Part shown: piece by piece, positions 12,608 to 24,165 of the stretch
Numbering within the stretch: position 1 is the first letter of the stretch
How the letters are laid out: the number at the start of each line of letters is the position of its first letter
Origin: Welwitschia mirabilis
Taxonomy: Eukaryota > Gnetophyta > Gnetopsida > Welwitschiales
Assembly (NCBI GenBank): GCA_051453625.1
Contig: JBOZIK010000001.1
Span: 276,569,931-276,633,930 of the forward strand
Length of the DNA: 64,000 nt
Direction: 5' to 3'
The notes under the pieces: model-generated
What the model was told of the DNA's origin: nothing
Seen by the model: only the letters and a program-made list of their open reading frames with translations
Databases searched by the model: none
Position numbers and translations under genes: made by a program

Positions 12608-14894
12608 TGTAACATCCTAGATTTTAATCCAAAACTAATGAATATTACTTACTGTGATGTATTCAACGCTCCTCATCATGACTATGTACTAAATTAAAAA
12701 TTTATCATGTTTTAAGAAAAATCTCGATCTAATACTCAAATGTGGTCATAAAGAAGAAATTATAGTAACATAATAACATAATGAAGAATGAGTCAAATTT
12801 AAAATAGTATCACCGCTAAAAGGATAGTTACAATGTTTACAAAACATTCATAAAATCTACAATAATATTATTCTTTTACGTGTTACAGCGATAAGTACAT
12901 AAATCATGAAATANNNNNNNNNNNNNNNNNNNNNNNNNNNNNNNNNNNNNNNNNNNNNNNNNNNNNNNNNNNNNNNNNNNNNNNNNNNNNNNNNNNNNNN
13001 NNNNNNNNNNNNNNNNNNNNNNNNNNNNNNNNNNNNNNNNNNNNNNNNNNNNNNNNNNNNNNNNNNNNNNNNNNNNNNNNNNNNNNNNNNNNNNNNNNNN
13101 NNNNNNNNNNNNNNNNNNNNNNNNNNNNNNNNNNNNNNNNNNNNNNNNNNNNNNNNNNNNNNNNNNNNNNNNNNNNNNNNNNNNNNNNNNNNNNNNNNNN
13201 NNNNNNNNNNNNNNNNNNNNNNNNNNNNNNNNNNNNNNNNNNNNNNNNNNNNNNNNNNNNNNNNNNNNNNNNNNNNNNNNNNNNNNNNNNNNNNNNNNNN
13301 NNNNNNNNNNNNNNNNNNNNNNNNNNNNNNNNNNNNNNNNNNNNNNNNNNNNNNNNNTTTTAAGAAAAATCTCGATCTAATACTCAAATATGGTCATAAA
13401 GAAGAAATTATAGTAACATAATAACATAATGAAGAACAAGTCAAATTTAAAATAGTATCATCGCTAAAAGGAGAGTTACAATGTTTACAAAACATTCATG
13501 AAATCTACAATAATATTACTCTTTTATGTGTTACAGTGATAAGTACATAAATCATGAAATAAGTAGCAAAAGTATCCCAAATCATTAGCAATAAGCATTT
13601 CCTTTTCAAGACTAAAATCCATGCCAATATTTAATCCTACACATATAATATAGTATGAGAATTATGAAATCATCACAATCCCTAGTATGGTCTATGGCAA
13701 GGTATGAAATGGTAAGGGATTCTCAAGTCAAGATGGGATAACAAGAATAAACTAGAAATGATTAGGGCTCCATTTTGAGTTTATCCTTCTTTATTTTTAC
13801 TCTATAATAGATTTCAGTAATCTAGTTGCACACTATCTAGAAGGGACAAATGGTAAATTTATCACATTTTTCCTATTCATCTTGGAAGTTTGGTCCCATG
13901 GCCTTGGGAATCCCTTTAGAAAGTATCACTCCCTGAAGTTTGAATAAGTACTTACCTTGGCTAGTTTTAGTTTCCTTATTTAAAAATCATCAGCCAAGAT
14001 TAATAACCAAAACAAGCCAAATAAAAAATTTGTTACATGACTTAACAAGATGAAAAGGGTTACAACACAAGTACATAGACAACACTAAAGTGAGGTGTAT
14101 GTAATCTAAATAGATCATACAATAAAACAATCTTACAAAAAGTACATAAATATTAAAATCATTAAAAAATAAGGTCTATTTGAGATGCAAAAGATAAGGA
14201 CCATGCAAGAAAATAAAATAAACACCAAGAATCATACAAGAAAGAATTGAAGACCATAAAACTATACTTGAACTAAAATGAAAATTTGAAGACTCTAAAG
14301 ATATTAAGGCTCCAAGGTTCCAAGGCTTATTAAGCTCTAAGGTTTAATAGCTAAGACTTGTCAAGATGTAAAATTAGAGGAGAAAAAGGTCTTATTTATA
14401 GTTGAGAATGTAGAATGTGAAAGGAGATGAGAATATGAAAAGACATCATCATAAAGAAGGATGATTAAGATGATGAAAGTGATACAAGTTCTGCAACCCC
14501 TCTTATTCAATTCCTTGTTAGACCACTAGGTGCATTAATGTCTTAGCAATAAATAGCCATTCTCATCATGCAATTATTACAATAACACATAATTTACAAA
14601 AACCACATTTAAACTATTTTCCAGTTTATATAAATTTAAGCACAGTAGTTACAATAATTTGACCACTAAGGAATCATAATTAGATCACTAAGAATTTTTA
14701 ACAAAGGTAATATTATGACTACTACAAAATGTGAGAAATTATTATACAAAATTTTCACAATAAGATTACATCATTGAAGATTAGAAAATAAATATATGCA
14801 ATTATTAAACTAACTTAAGGCTTGATAATAATAAAATTTATTTTAATTAAACTTTTAGTCTAAGCCTCTAAACCTTGACATTATAGACATGACA
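12608..14894 (-). repeat. Element A 5' LTR (contains an N gap)
   Basis: The repeat starts TGTAACATCC and ends GACATGACA on the plus strand, i.e. TG...CA. Its apparent length (2287) is inflated by an N run (12914-13357) and by sequence repeated on both sides of it (12710-12913 against 13358-13561). Without these it is about 1640 bases, matching the partner LTR at 1612-3244. Divergence between the two LTRs is easily visible by eye, so the insertion is old. Confidence 0.85.
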
Positions 14895-15140
14895 TTAACC
14901 AAGTGTGATGTTCGACTTCAATTAGTCAAGTATGATATTAGGTTTTAGTGAGCTAAGTGTGATGTCAAACTTTAGTCAACCAAGTGTGACATCAAACTTT
15001 AGTTAATCAAATGTGATATCAGGTTTCAATTATGATGTTAGATCTATGATCAAATATGACATTAGATGTGGAGCCCCCAACTATGATATCAAACCTATGG
15101 CCAAATATGAATTTAGGTGTTGAACCCTTAATTATAATTA
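14895..15140. repeat. ~29-bp tandem array, right block
   Basis: About eight further monomers (AACCAAGTGTGATGT, AAGTATGATATTAGG and similar) continue the array of 1-1611 directly after the right LTR of element A. They fade out after GAACCCTTAATTATAATTAATTAATG. Confidence 0.85.
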
Positions 15141-16249
15141 ATTAATGTTAACTACTATTAGCTTAGGTGGATAAGGGCATACCTTCACTCTTTTGACAAT
15201 AACTTTTACATATGAAATTGAAATACTTATTATGACCCCATTATGGAAATCTTATAAAGATTTTGATAGTAGGTAAAGCAAGTGTGGTCTAGATTTTTCT
15301 TTAAATTTTGTATAAAAATTACTCAAAATTAGCCATCTTTATTAAGATATTCAAAATTTTTAGTAGCTTTTACCACTATTTTAATTATCACTTCCTTGTA
15401 TGAACTCCATTTCTAGTTTCATACCCTTTTGTTTTTGTGTTATTTGATTTTATATGTAATCATTCTTATTGCTTTACTAATTATGTAGAATAATAGAAAA
15501 TTTACCTCTTTATGCAAGTAAGTATAAGGTGGACATGGCTTATCTATATTTATTTAAGATCCTTATTTACCTTAATGTATTTTTTTTCCTATATCTTGAA
15601 TTTTTATACTACGGCTTTTGTTCTTAATGAAAATCAATTATTCATTATGAAATCTATCTTTCATATTTTCTTCTATTTGGATCTTTGAAAGATAGTATTT
15701 TTTTATCTTCATCAATCCAATATAAATTATAATGTTTGAAATTACAGATTTGTGATTGAACTTCACATTTTTAATAAGGAACACTAGAAATTAAAGAATA
15801 ATAAATTTGATAACATATTGATTTAGTAGAAATGAAGTATATATTTATTAAAATAGTTGCAATACGTTTTCTATGCCTTATTCTAATTGATTCATGATCA
15901 AAGGGAAATAGGTGGACTATGACCTTAGCGCTCCCTCTTGGAAACCTTAGGGGTTAGCCAAGATTGTTGTTGGTTACATACATCCTACCTATCCATCCTT
16001 ACATAATGCCATATGCTTGAGAACTAAGATGAAAAGATATAATGTTATAGTTTAGTGGTTATATCCTTTTGTTATATAATAGTTATGCTTAATTGTATTT
16101 TTAATTACATTTAACAACAATCACTTAATTAAAAGTGATTTTGGAACATTACGTAAAAAAGCAAGATAAAATAGCTAAAATGAAACTTTTCACTTTTTTG
16201 CTTAAAAGAAAAAGCTAAATCTTAGGTAAATAGCTTTAGGTCATATTCA
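15141..16249. other. AT-rich spacer, possible LTR or leader of element E
   Basis: No gene or clear repeat boundary. By position this could hold the 5' LTR and leader of the Athila-like element that follows, but no second copy of the sequence is in the window and no tRNA-Asp type primer site is recognisable, so this is only inference. Confidence 0.25.
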
Positions 16250-17760
16250 ATGTTGTCATGGAGAGTGTTTATACATGAGTTTGTAAAAAATAATTTTCTA
16301 ATAAATAAAATTAATGAACTAATGAAAAAAATCATGGATGTCTAGGAATATGACAAAGGACCTTTTCACAAGGGAAGAACCTTTAAGATCTACTAAAGAG
16401 ATATCTAGATCTTACCTTTAAATCTTAGAGGTTTTTTAAATTATGAAGATTTTACTACAAAAAGTAAATAACTAGTAGAGATTATGAGTGATGAAAATTT
16501 TACATTTGAAAAATCAGATGAATCATGGGATGCCTCAACAAAGATAGATGAAGGCTCTATAATTGAAAATGATATTTTCAAAACATAAACATAACTAAAT
16601 AAAATTAACATTTAATCTCTAAAAATTGGGAATGATAATTTAAAAACATAGAGATAGCCAAATAAAATCAACATTTTAAGGCCATAAAATGGAGAATATA
16701 TAATTTATATGAGAAAAAAAACTTAAACAAAAAAAAAAAAAATCTAGTAGTATCACTAAGCTATTAAATAGTCTTAAGGTATCTAAGACTTTGAATAGCT
16801 AGTGGTGATGCTGTATGTGGTATATGTAACTTTGATAAACATGAAATTCCTTTATTCTATTCTATGAAGAGATAGTAAATAAGTAAATTAGTATTATTTA
16901 AGTAAGAGATGAATTTTTATATAACATGAATAAAAACCATCATTTCATTATGGAGAGTCTTATAATTAAAACAAAAAATCTAGAAGGGTTTCACATCAAA
17001 GTCTTAATCCATTGAGAGATTTACTTAAGAATCACCTAGACAACCTTAAAGGAGATCAGTAAAAAATGTTTTTAAATAATTTAGAAGAATACAATTATCT
17101 AAGAATAGTAAATAATTCAATATCAATAAAAAATTCCCAAATTATCTAATTTTTAGAGCAAGGAGTCAATTAAAACTTCTCAATCTAAAAGTTAGTTATT
17201 AACTATATTTAATTATAAAAAACTAATTAGTCTATTAATAGAATATTTAGTTAACTACAAATGTGATAATATAGTTAAAGAATAAGGAGTAAATAATAAA
17301 TTGCATTTGGAAGTGGTAATTATATAAATGAAAGTGTTTGTCACTTACTGAAGATAGACTACCTAAANNNNNNNNNNNNNNNNNNNNNNNNNNNNNNNNN
17401 NNNNNNNNNNNNNNNNNNNNNNNNNNNNNNNNNNNNNNNNNNNNNNNNNNNNNNNNNNNNNNNNNNNAAGTGTTTGTCACTTAGTGAAGATAGACTACCT
17501 AAAAAAGGCTGTTTTACATCTAATTGGAAAGATCAAACAATTTTTAAGATTGAAAAATATGAAAAGAATGATTGAAATATTTAGATATGAATAATTAAGA
17601 AACACCTTATTTTCCAAACACTTTACATCAATAGAATAAGAATATCTTAAGAAAAATATCTAAAAATCTGCAAGGAAGTAAAAATAAACATTATCTTTTT
17701 AGATGAAATTAAGTATATCTCTTATTCTATTAAATTATCTAAACATATATGTATAAAAAA
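16250..17760 (+). pseudogene. Element E gag remnant
   Basis: A decayed zinc knuckle, VCGICNFDKHEIPLFYS (about 16814-16864), keeps the CX2CX4H spacing of Athila/Tat gag with the last Cys lost. Stretches on either side have frames broken by many stops; 16935-17160 resembles the low-complexity segment between knuckle and protease. The capsid-like part upstream cannot be aligned by eye. An N run (17368-17467) has a 36-base duplicate on both sides (17332-17367 and 17468-17503). Gag would package element RNA. Confidence 0.55.
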
Positions 17761-17789
17761 ATGAATATTAAGTAGAATATTTTTTAATC

Positions 17790-18200
17790 CCAACAAGCAA
17801 GCGTTAATTCCACCTAAATTTAGAGATCATTACTCCTTATATATCAAGAGAAACATGAATATTGATAAAGACCTAGGAGACTAACCTAATGACTTATTCA
17901 TTATATAAAGAACTTGAACTAAAATAAGTAAAGAAAACTAGAATAACTTTGAAACTTGTGGATAACTTATCTAAGATTTCAAAGGATATAATCAAAGATG
18001 CTTTTGTATATATAGATACATTTTACTACATAATGAATTTTTTGTTTTATAGATAAAAGAAGGCCTAAGAGTATTTTTTTGGATCTTAGAAAGAAAATTC
18101 CTAAGTTCCTTTAATCTTTAATCAACTATAGAAATTAACATCCTTTATAATTATGATTGCTAAGTTATAAGTTTAAAATGTAATAAAAATAACTCCATGG
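17790..18200 (+). pseudogene. Element E aspartic protease remnant
   Basis: Frames here read PPKFRDHYSLY, then SKISKDIIKDAFVYIDTFYY (about 17955-18015), which correspond to the start of an Athila/Tat retropepsin and to its conserved segment ending in K/TFYY. The catalytic DLGAS block is not preserved (LGD followed by a stop near 17874). The enzyme would have cut the gag-pol polyprotein. Position between gag and RT supports the call. Confidence 0.65.
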
Positions 18201-18689
18201 ATTACTTATAAGATATATAATTAATTTAAATAAATGAAGATGAAAGCCTTAAATTTTTACCCCATTAGAAGGTCATTCATTTTGAAAATATCATGAAGAA
18301 TTAGCACTTACCTTTATAGAAATTCTAACTTTAAGACATTACCCAGGAATGCTAAATTTAAACCTTATCATGTGCATCACAAAGACTCCCTTCTATTAAA
18401 GAATTCATTCCTTATGTTGAACTAAAACATCTTATTAAATATCTTAAATCTGTATTTATATGACAAAATCAATGCTAATTTGTAGCAATATCTACAAATT
18501 TATCCACTTGTTAAGAATAAAGCTTGGTTTTTGTGATTGATCAACATACAAAGGTTGTAATCTGAACTATATTTTATTTAGAAGGAATTAACCATATCAT
18601 ATGCATGTATAAAATTCATTGGAAGAAAATTCTAAGCCTAGTAAATAAACATAATGTAGAGTTAAAATTAACATGAAATAAGTAGTGAT

Positions 18690-19164
18690 GAAGATACTAG
18701 ACTCTAGTGTTATTGATCTAATTTGTAAAAGATAATAGATGAAATATACACAAACTATTCCGAAGTAGTTTGGAATTATAGTAGTGAAGAATAAGAATAA
18801 TAAATTAATTTTAAATAAATAAAAAATAGGAGGAATAATGTGCATTAACTATAGAATACTAAACACCATGATTCATAAGGTCCATTCGTCTTTAAGATTT
18901 GTTGATTAGATCTTAGAAAAACTAGTAAGTCATAAGTACAATTACTTCCTAGGTATATATTTAGAATATAACCACATAGAAATTTCCACTAAAGGCTAAT
19001 GAAAAACTATCATTACATGAACATTTGGAACCTCTACTTATAATGGAATTCCTTTATATTCCCAATCACCTTATAATAGTTCATGATGAGTATCTTCTAG
19101 GATATTATTAAGGAAATTGTTAAAGCCTATACAAATGATATTTTTAATTTTGATGAAACATTTG

Positions 19165-19198
<34 letters not shown>

Positions 19199-19566
19199 NN
19201 NNNNNNNNNNNNNNNNNNNNNNNNNNNNNNNNNNNNNNNNNNNNNNNNNNNNNNNNNNNNNNNNNNNNNNNNNNNNNNNNNNNNNNNNNNNNNNNNNNTA
19301 TATATATATAACTCATCTTTACATGTTTTAAATATAATAATTTCATACTTAATTAGCATAAATAAACTTTCATGGTTACTAAGGATATAGCTCTAAAACA
19401 TGGGGTTTTTAAGAATGGGATAAAAATGGACCCTACTAAAGTTTACATTATCACCAATATTCCTTTTTTTAGAAGTGTTAAATATGTGAGATGTTTACTT
19501 AAACGTGTTGTTTATTATAGAATATTCATTCAAAGACACCAAATTATTAAAACTCTTGAATAAATG
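18690..19566 (+). pseudogene. Element E reverse transcriptase, interrupted at 19566
   Basis: The frame at 18697 opens LDSSVIDL, continues VVKNKNNKLILNK and MCINYRILN (18839 on), then FVD.ILEKLVSHKYNYFLG and YNHIEIS, the expected order of RT fingers and palm motifs in Athila/Tat elements. Near 19090-19170, KEIVKAYTNDIFNFDETFEY holds the place of the catalytic DD box (ND instead of DD). After the microsatellite and gap, 19372-19563 stays open (GVFKNGIKMDPTKVYIITNI, then VYYRIFIQ), matching the RT thumb and linker to RNase H. Element B cuts the gene just after KTLE. The protein would copy element RNA into DNA; it is dead here. Confidence 0.85.
19170..19310. repeat. (TA)n microsatellite spanning an N gap
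   Basis: Alternating TA occupies 19170-19198 and 19299-19310 on both sides of a 100-base N run. It lies just downstream of the catalytic region of element E RT and is a likely expansion within dead sequence; the true length is unknown. Confidence 0.9.
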
Positions 19567-19950
19567 TGTAATGTTTTAAAATCACTTTTTATTAAATGGA
19601 TATTATGAAGTGTAGTTAAGGATAATTGCTATTATAATGAAAGGGTGTAACCCTTGAATTTGTAAACATTGTGTCCATTCATCTAGTTCATAAGCTTATG
19701 GCATTAGGTTGAAATGGATAGACTAGATGGATGTAACTGATGATAACTTTGGCTAAATCCTAATGGCCCTAAGAGGGATGCTAGGGTTGTAGTCTATGTC
19801 TTTACCTTTGGCCAATAATCCAAGGCTGGAGCATGGAATAGAGGTAATATTACTATTATTCTAATAAAGATATATTTTAATTTCTATCATGTTCTTTTAA
19901 TTTTCTAATGTTTCTTATTAGAATGCAAAATTAGTAATTTGAACATTACA
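19567..19950 (+). repeat. Element B 5' LTR
   Basis: 384 bases, TGTAATGTTTT to GAACATTACA. It shares with 54211-54602 the phrases GTGTAACCCTTGAATTTGTAAACATT, CATAAGCTTATGG, GGATGTAACT and AAGATATATTTTAATTTCTA. Promoter and polyadenylation elements cannot be assigned with confidence. Confidence 0.85.
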
Positions 19951-19952
19951 AT

Positions 19953-19966
19953 TTATCAGAGCCAAG
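19953..19966 (+). other. Primer binding site, tRNA-Met type (element B)
   Basis: TTATCAGAGCCAAG, two bases downstream of the LTR end, is a slightly decayed form of the TGGTATCAGAGCC primer site complementary to initiator tRNA-Met. Confidence 0.8.
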
Positions 19967-20877
19967 GAAGATGATAGACAACTATGTTCCCTATCGAAAT
20001 AGAATACAATATGAAGATCTAGAAAAGATAATGAAATCTAAAGAATTGTTTGAGAAATAAATCCTATAAGATCCATGTCTTTTCTTTAATCTCATGTAAA
20101 CTAGACATAGTTAAAATATCCAAGGGTATGTACAAGATATGAAAAGGTCATTTCCATTAGAATCCATGGCTTTTTTTAAAGTTTTAAAATAGAAAATAAA
20201 AGAAAAAATTAGATCCATAACCAGTTTCAAAGAAATATAACATGGAAGATGATTTATTAAAAATGTAACCACTAACCTTCCTAATATTTATAGCAATATC
20301 AACGTCTAAGTAACACATATAACATCATAAACATGCTAAGCATTGGCTACTATGGCCTTGATATGAAGGCCATAAAGAAGTCCATTAGCCCAAAACTCAC
20401 TATGAAGTCCACCTATACTAGCCCTATTAACTACACTACAATGAATTCCAGAACTGACTCTGAGGGACCATGATTAATGCTTCGCATAATTACCTATGAT
20501 TCAGTCATCATGGAATGCGTAGAATGCATATTCATTCATATGACTTTACTTTGATACTTCGTCCTACATTTTATGGAGAATGATTTAGCATACTTACTCA
20601 TGTAGTAATTACATCTATCCATGGTGATGTATACATTTGTTAGATCATAAAATCTTTTTCTATTTCCATTTCTAATAATGGATGTGCATCAATGGATTAC
20701 ACAAAAACACCTCTAAGAAGGAAATCCACTAAGAAAAAATAGCTTGAATTATTTTAAAGAATCCTCCTATAGAATGATGCTATTCAAAAACATGGGAGTG
20801 TGATCAATGGAATGTGTTATTCCACATTGATAGCAATGATTGCTTTCTAAAACTTAGTGGCTCAGTTACTAGCTATC
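19967..20877 (+). other. Leader and gag region of element B, unrecognised
   Basis: Between the primer site and the start of element C there is about 0.9 kb of sequence in the position of leader plus gag. Stops occur in all frames and I cannot align any capsid or zinc-knuckle motif. It is interrupted at 20877 by the first LTR of element C. Confidence 0.4.
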
Positions 20878-21191
20878 TATTGTGATCCCACTATAACAAT
20901 AGTATCTATATTTATTAGATGTCTATAACATATTATTTAAATGTTGTGGTCTTACTAGAAAGATGGAAACATCTTCTTTATTGTAACGTTTATCTTTCAA
21001 ATTCCCTTCTTATAACATCTCTTTTATTATAAATCATGTATTGTTGTCCTACAAATATGTGGTTGATGTATTGTTAGAGGTAGAAGTTAATCAACCTTGA
21101 AGTGATTAAAGAAGGCCTGACCCCCTTGAAGTAGTCACTTTATTCTCAATTCCTATGTTTTATTTTCATTATTACAACTAGGGTCTTAACA
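20878..21191 (+). repeat. Element C LTR 1
   Basis: 314 bases from TATTGTGATCCCACT to GGTCTTAACA. It shares with LTR 2 and LTR 3 the phrases ACATCTATCTTTATTGTAATG, ATGTCCTATAAATATGTGGTTGATGTA and ATTGAATAAAGATT. The TATAAATATGTGG block is a plausible TATA element common to all three copies. Confidence 0.85.
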
Positions 21192-21193
21192 TT

Positions 21194-21211
21194 TGGTATT
21201 AGAGCTAGGTT
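21194..21211 (+). other. Primer binding site, tRNA-Met type (element C)
   Basis: TGGTATTAGAGCTAGGTT starts two bases after LTR 1 and differs by one transition from the common plant form of the initiator tRNA-Met primer site. The equivalent position after LTR 2 (23068 on) lacks it. Confidence 0.9.
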
Positions 21212-21940
21212 ATAATAGTAAGCAATAAGGAAGAATAGAAAATTTAGAAGATGGACTAGTAGGACTTTAAGACAGCGTAAGCTGCATAGAACTTGGTGTT
21301 ATTAACAACCTGCAAAAATTGTAGAACATCATTACCATGCTATCTAAAGCTTTGCTTTTATATAAGAAAGCATCAAAGAGCAACACTAATGATTGCAATG
21401 GTGGTTTACACAAAAATAGAGAATAATTTTATGATTATTCAAAAGGTGGAAGGCCAACGTTTTCATCTAAATTGACTAAAATCAAGTTTTATAGATACTC
21501 AAAAGATGATTCCACCAAATGGTTCACTATAATGGATCAGTTATTTGAATACCGAGGCACCATGGAAGCACAAAAGGTATCATTGGATTCTTTCCATCTT
21601 ATGAGTAAGGCTAACCAATTGTTGCAATGGCTACATCAAGTCTACAAGGAAGAAGAAAGAGAGATGGTATGGAAAATCTTTGAAGAAGAATTGTGGGCTC
21701 GTTTCATTCCTAATGTAATTATTTCAATGAATCCCTATCAAGGATAAGGCAGGTTGAATCATTACATGATTACCAAAAGGATTTTGAAAGATTAGGAAAT
21801 CAAGTATAAGGATGGACTCAAAAGTTCTTGTAGGGACATTCATAGGTGATCTCAAACTTGAGTTGGCTGATAGTATTTGAATGTTCAAGTCTAAGTCATT
21901 AAAAGAGGATATCAGCCTTTCTCATATGTGAGATGAGTAG
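21212..21940 (+). pseudogene. Element C gag, first copy
   Basis: The longest frame, 21472-21747, reads KFYRYSKDDSTKWFTIMDQL, FEYRGTMEAQKVSLDSFHL, LQWLHQVYKEEERE and FEEELWARF, the classic capsid-like gag of plant chromoviruses (Retrotrans_gag family). After a stop the same family continues in 21749-21935 (HDYQKDFERLGNQV, stop, GWTQK). Stops sit where Gln would be expected. Upstream, 21250-21471 corresponds to the N-terminal part. Gag would form the virus-like particle. The N run at 22043 hides what followed. Confidence 0.85.
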
Positions 21941-22762
21941 CAAGCTCACCAAAAGAGATTCATATGTTTACCATTTAGTCGAGCACTACTAGAGATTTTA
22001 TCCCCATTAAAAGCCAAATCAGCATCTCTAATGAAGTGACTTNNNNNNNNNNNNNNNNNNNNNNNNNNNNNNNNNNNNNNNNNNNNNNNNNNNNNNNNNN
22101 NNNNNNNNNNNNNNNNNNNNNNNNNNNNNNNNNNNNNNNNNNNNNNNNNNNNNNNNNNNNNNNNNNNNNNNNNNNNNNNNNNNNNNNNNNNNNNNNNNNN
22201 NNNNNNNNNNNNNNNNNNNNNNNNNNNNNNNNNNNNNNNNNNNNNNNNNNNNNNNNNNNNNNNNNNNNNNNNNNNNNNNNNNNNNNNNNNNNNNNNNNNN
22301 NNNNNNNNNNNNNNNNNNNNNNNNNNNNNNNNNNNNNNNNNNNNNNNNNNNNNNNNNNNNNNNNNNNNNNNNNNNNNNNNNNNNNNNNNNNNNNNNNNNN
22401 NNNNNNNNNNNNNNNNNNNNNNNNNNNNNNNNNNNNNNNNNNNNNNNNNNNNNNNNNNNNNNNNNNNNNNNNNNNNNNNNNNNNNNNNNNNNNNNNNNNN
22501 NNNNNNNNNNNNNNNNNNNNNNNNNNNNNNNNNNNNNNNNNNNNNNNNNNNNNNNNNNNNNNNNNNNNNNNNNNNNNNNNNNNNNNNGTGTTTTTTAGTC
22601 AAAGATTTGATCCCCATCTTTAAATACTCTTCGATTTGCAAATGGAATGAAGCTTCCAATTGGGATTAGAATCAAAGGCACATGAGAGTATCCTTAGAAG
22701 CTTAAAGAAGAAGTTCCAGATTTACAATCTTAAGGAAAAGTTTTTTTTGAAGTAGGATGAAA

Positions 22763-23067
22763 TGTTGCAATCCCACTGTAACAATAACATCTATCTTCAT
22801 TGTAATGTCTATAATGTCTTCTTTTAATGTTGTAGTCTTATTAGAAAGATAGAAGCACCCTCTATGTAATGTCTCTTTTATTATAACATCCTGTAAGGAC
22901 TGATGTCCTATAAATATATGGTTGATGTAGTATTAGAGGTATTGAATAAAAATTAGGATTCTTGTAATTAAAGGATAATCATCCTTGAAATAATGAAAGG
23001 AGGTCTGACTCCCTTAAAGTGGTAACTTTATTTTCAATTCCTATGTTTTATTGATTGCATTGTTACA
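22763..23067 (+). repeat. Element C LTR 2
   Basis: 305 bases from TGTTGCAATCCCACT to GCATTGTTACA, preceded by a degenerate polypurine tract (GAAGTAGGATGAAA, 22749-22762). It is shared between the two internal segments, acting as 3' LTR of the first and 5' LTR of the second. Confidence 0.85.
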
Positions 23068-23089
23068 ATGACAACCAATAAGAAAAGAA

Positions 23090-23740
23090 TAAAAATTTAG
23101 TAGCTAGGCTAGGAGAACTTCAAGACAACATAAGTGGCATAGAACTTAGTATTGCTGACAAGCTACATTAAATGGAGAATACCATTAATAGGCTCTCTAA
23201 AGCTTTTCTTTTAGATAAGAAAACATCCAACAATAACATCAATGATTGTAGTGATTTTTTACACACAAATAGAGAAGAATTATCTGAGTGTTCAAAAGGT
23301 GGAAGGTGAATTTTTTCATCTAAATTGGCTAAACTAGAGTTACCTAGATACTCAAGAGATGATCTGATTGAATGGTTTACTATAGTGAATTAGTTATTTA
23401 AATACCAAAGTATCATGAAAGCACAAAAGGTATCATTGGCTTTTTTTCATCTTATGGATGAAGATAATCAATGATGGCAATGGCTACATGGGTCTACAAG
23501 GAAGAAGGGAGAGAGATGATAGAGAATTACTAGTGGATCTACAATTTTTCCTACAATACTTTAAAGATGTCTTTTCCACTTTCACCAGATTAAAAACAAT
23601 GATGTATAATAAAGGCATGATGGTCATATCACTAGAGAACATTAGAGCATCCATTCAGTTTAACGTAGATGATGGAGAGCACCTAAATAATTACTAGAAA
23701 AGAAGTGCTATGTGGGTGATAAAGACCATTGTAGTGATGA
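23090..23740 (+). pseudogene. Element C gag, second copy, fused to a pol fragment
   Basis: 23090-23515 aligns with the first gag copy (shared SFHL-equivalent region, GCAATGGCTACATGGGTCTACAAGGAAGAAG). After the GAGAGAGATGAT sequence the frame 23458-23697 passes directly into LLVDLQFFLQYFKDVFSTF, which matches the segment just before the RT domain in chromovirus pol (the DVF block). The rest of gag, protease and most of pol are deleted between these points. The reading frame across the join is open for 79 codons, probably by chance. No RT catalytic motif remains before LTR 3. Confidence 0.7.
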
Positions 23741-23936
23741 ATGTATTTTTTAGTAAAAAATTTAATCCCCACCTTTAAATACTCTTCAGTTTGTGTGATA
23801 AGGATGTGAATAACTTCAAGCCTCTAAGAGGGTTTGGAATTGAAGGCATATAAAAATACTTTCACAAACTCTTAAAAAAAAAGGTTTATAGATTTACAAC
23901 CTTGAGAATAAGGTTGTTTGAAAGTGATTAGTGAAA

Positions 23937-24165
23937 TGCTGCAATTCCACTATAGCAATGACATCTATCTTTATTGTAATGTCTATAACATCTTCTTTAA
24001 ATGTTGTGATTTTATTAAAAAGACAAAAACAACTTCTTTATTATAATGTTTATCTTTTATGTTTCCTTGTTGTAATGTCTCTTTTATCATAACCTCTTGT
24101 AAGAATTAATGTCCTATAAATATGTGGTTGATGTATTATTTAGGGATTGAATAAAGATTTGAATT
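23937..24165 (+). repeat. Element C LTR 3, truncated
   Basis: Starts TGCTGCAATTCCACT and follows the other two LTRs to ATTGAATAAAGATTTGAATTCTT, after which similarity stops near 24165. About 75-80 bases of the 3' end are missing, so no target duplication can be tested. Confidence 0.8.

Larger units (their letters stand above)
1612..14894 (-). mobile_element. LTR retrotransposon A, inserted in the tandem array
   Basis: Two related ~1.63-kb repeats bound this unit in direct orientation. The tRNA-Met type primer site sits left of the right-hand repeat, so the element reads on the minus strand with its 5' LTR at 12608-14894. Flanks are ttaat (1607-1611) and ttaac (14895-14899), a 5-bp target duplication with one transition. 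Removing the element rejoins the ~29-bp array in phase (AGTTAACCAAGTGTGATG). LTRs begin TG and end CA. The ~9.3-kb interior shows no clear gag or pol, so the lineage is unproven; LTR ends of the form GGATGTTACA and the Met primer site are compatible with a Del/Tekay-like gypsy element. Confidence 0.85.
20878..24165 (+). mobile_element. Gypsy composite C: LTR-internal-LTR-internal-LTR
   Basis: Three related LTRs (20878-21191, 22763-23067, 23937-about 24165) alternate with two related internal segments, both starting with the same gag. Each internal segment ends with a similar ~170-base tail (22588-22762 and 23740-23936, sharing TTTAATCCCCACCTTTAAATACTCTTC). Most of pol is missing from both, partly hidden by the N run 22043-22587. 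The pattern is that of unequal recombination between copies of one element, or of tandem insertion. It sits inside element B. Gag similarity places it in Ty3/gypsy. Confidence 0.85.

Noticed and set aside
18597-18845. Minus-strand hydrophobic open frame as a membrane protein gene (also 1837-2067, 27404-27586, 29899-30153, 37532-37792)
   Set aside because: These are antisense shadows of AT-rich element sequence; the plus strand at 18690 on is element E RT.
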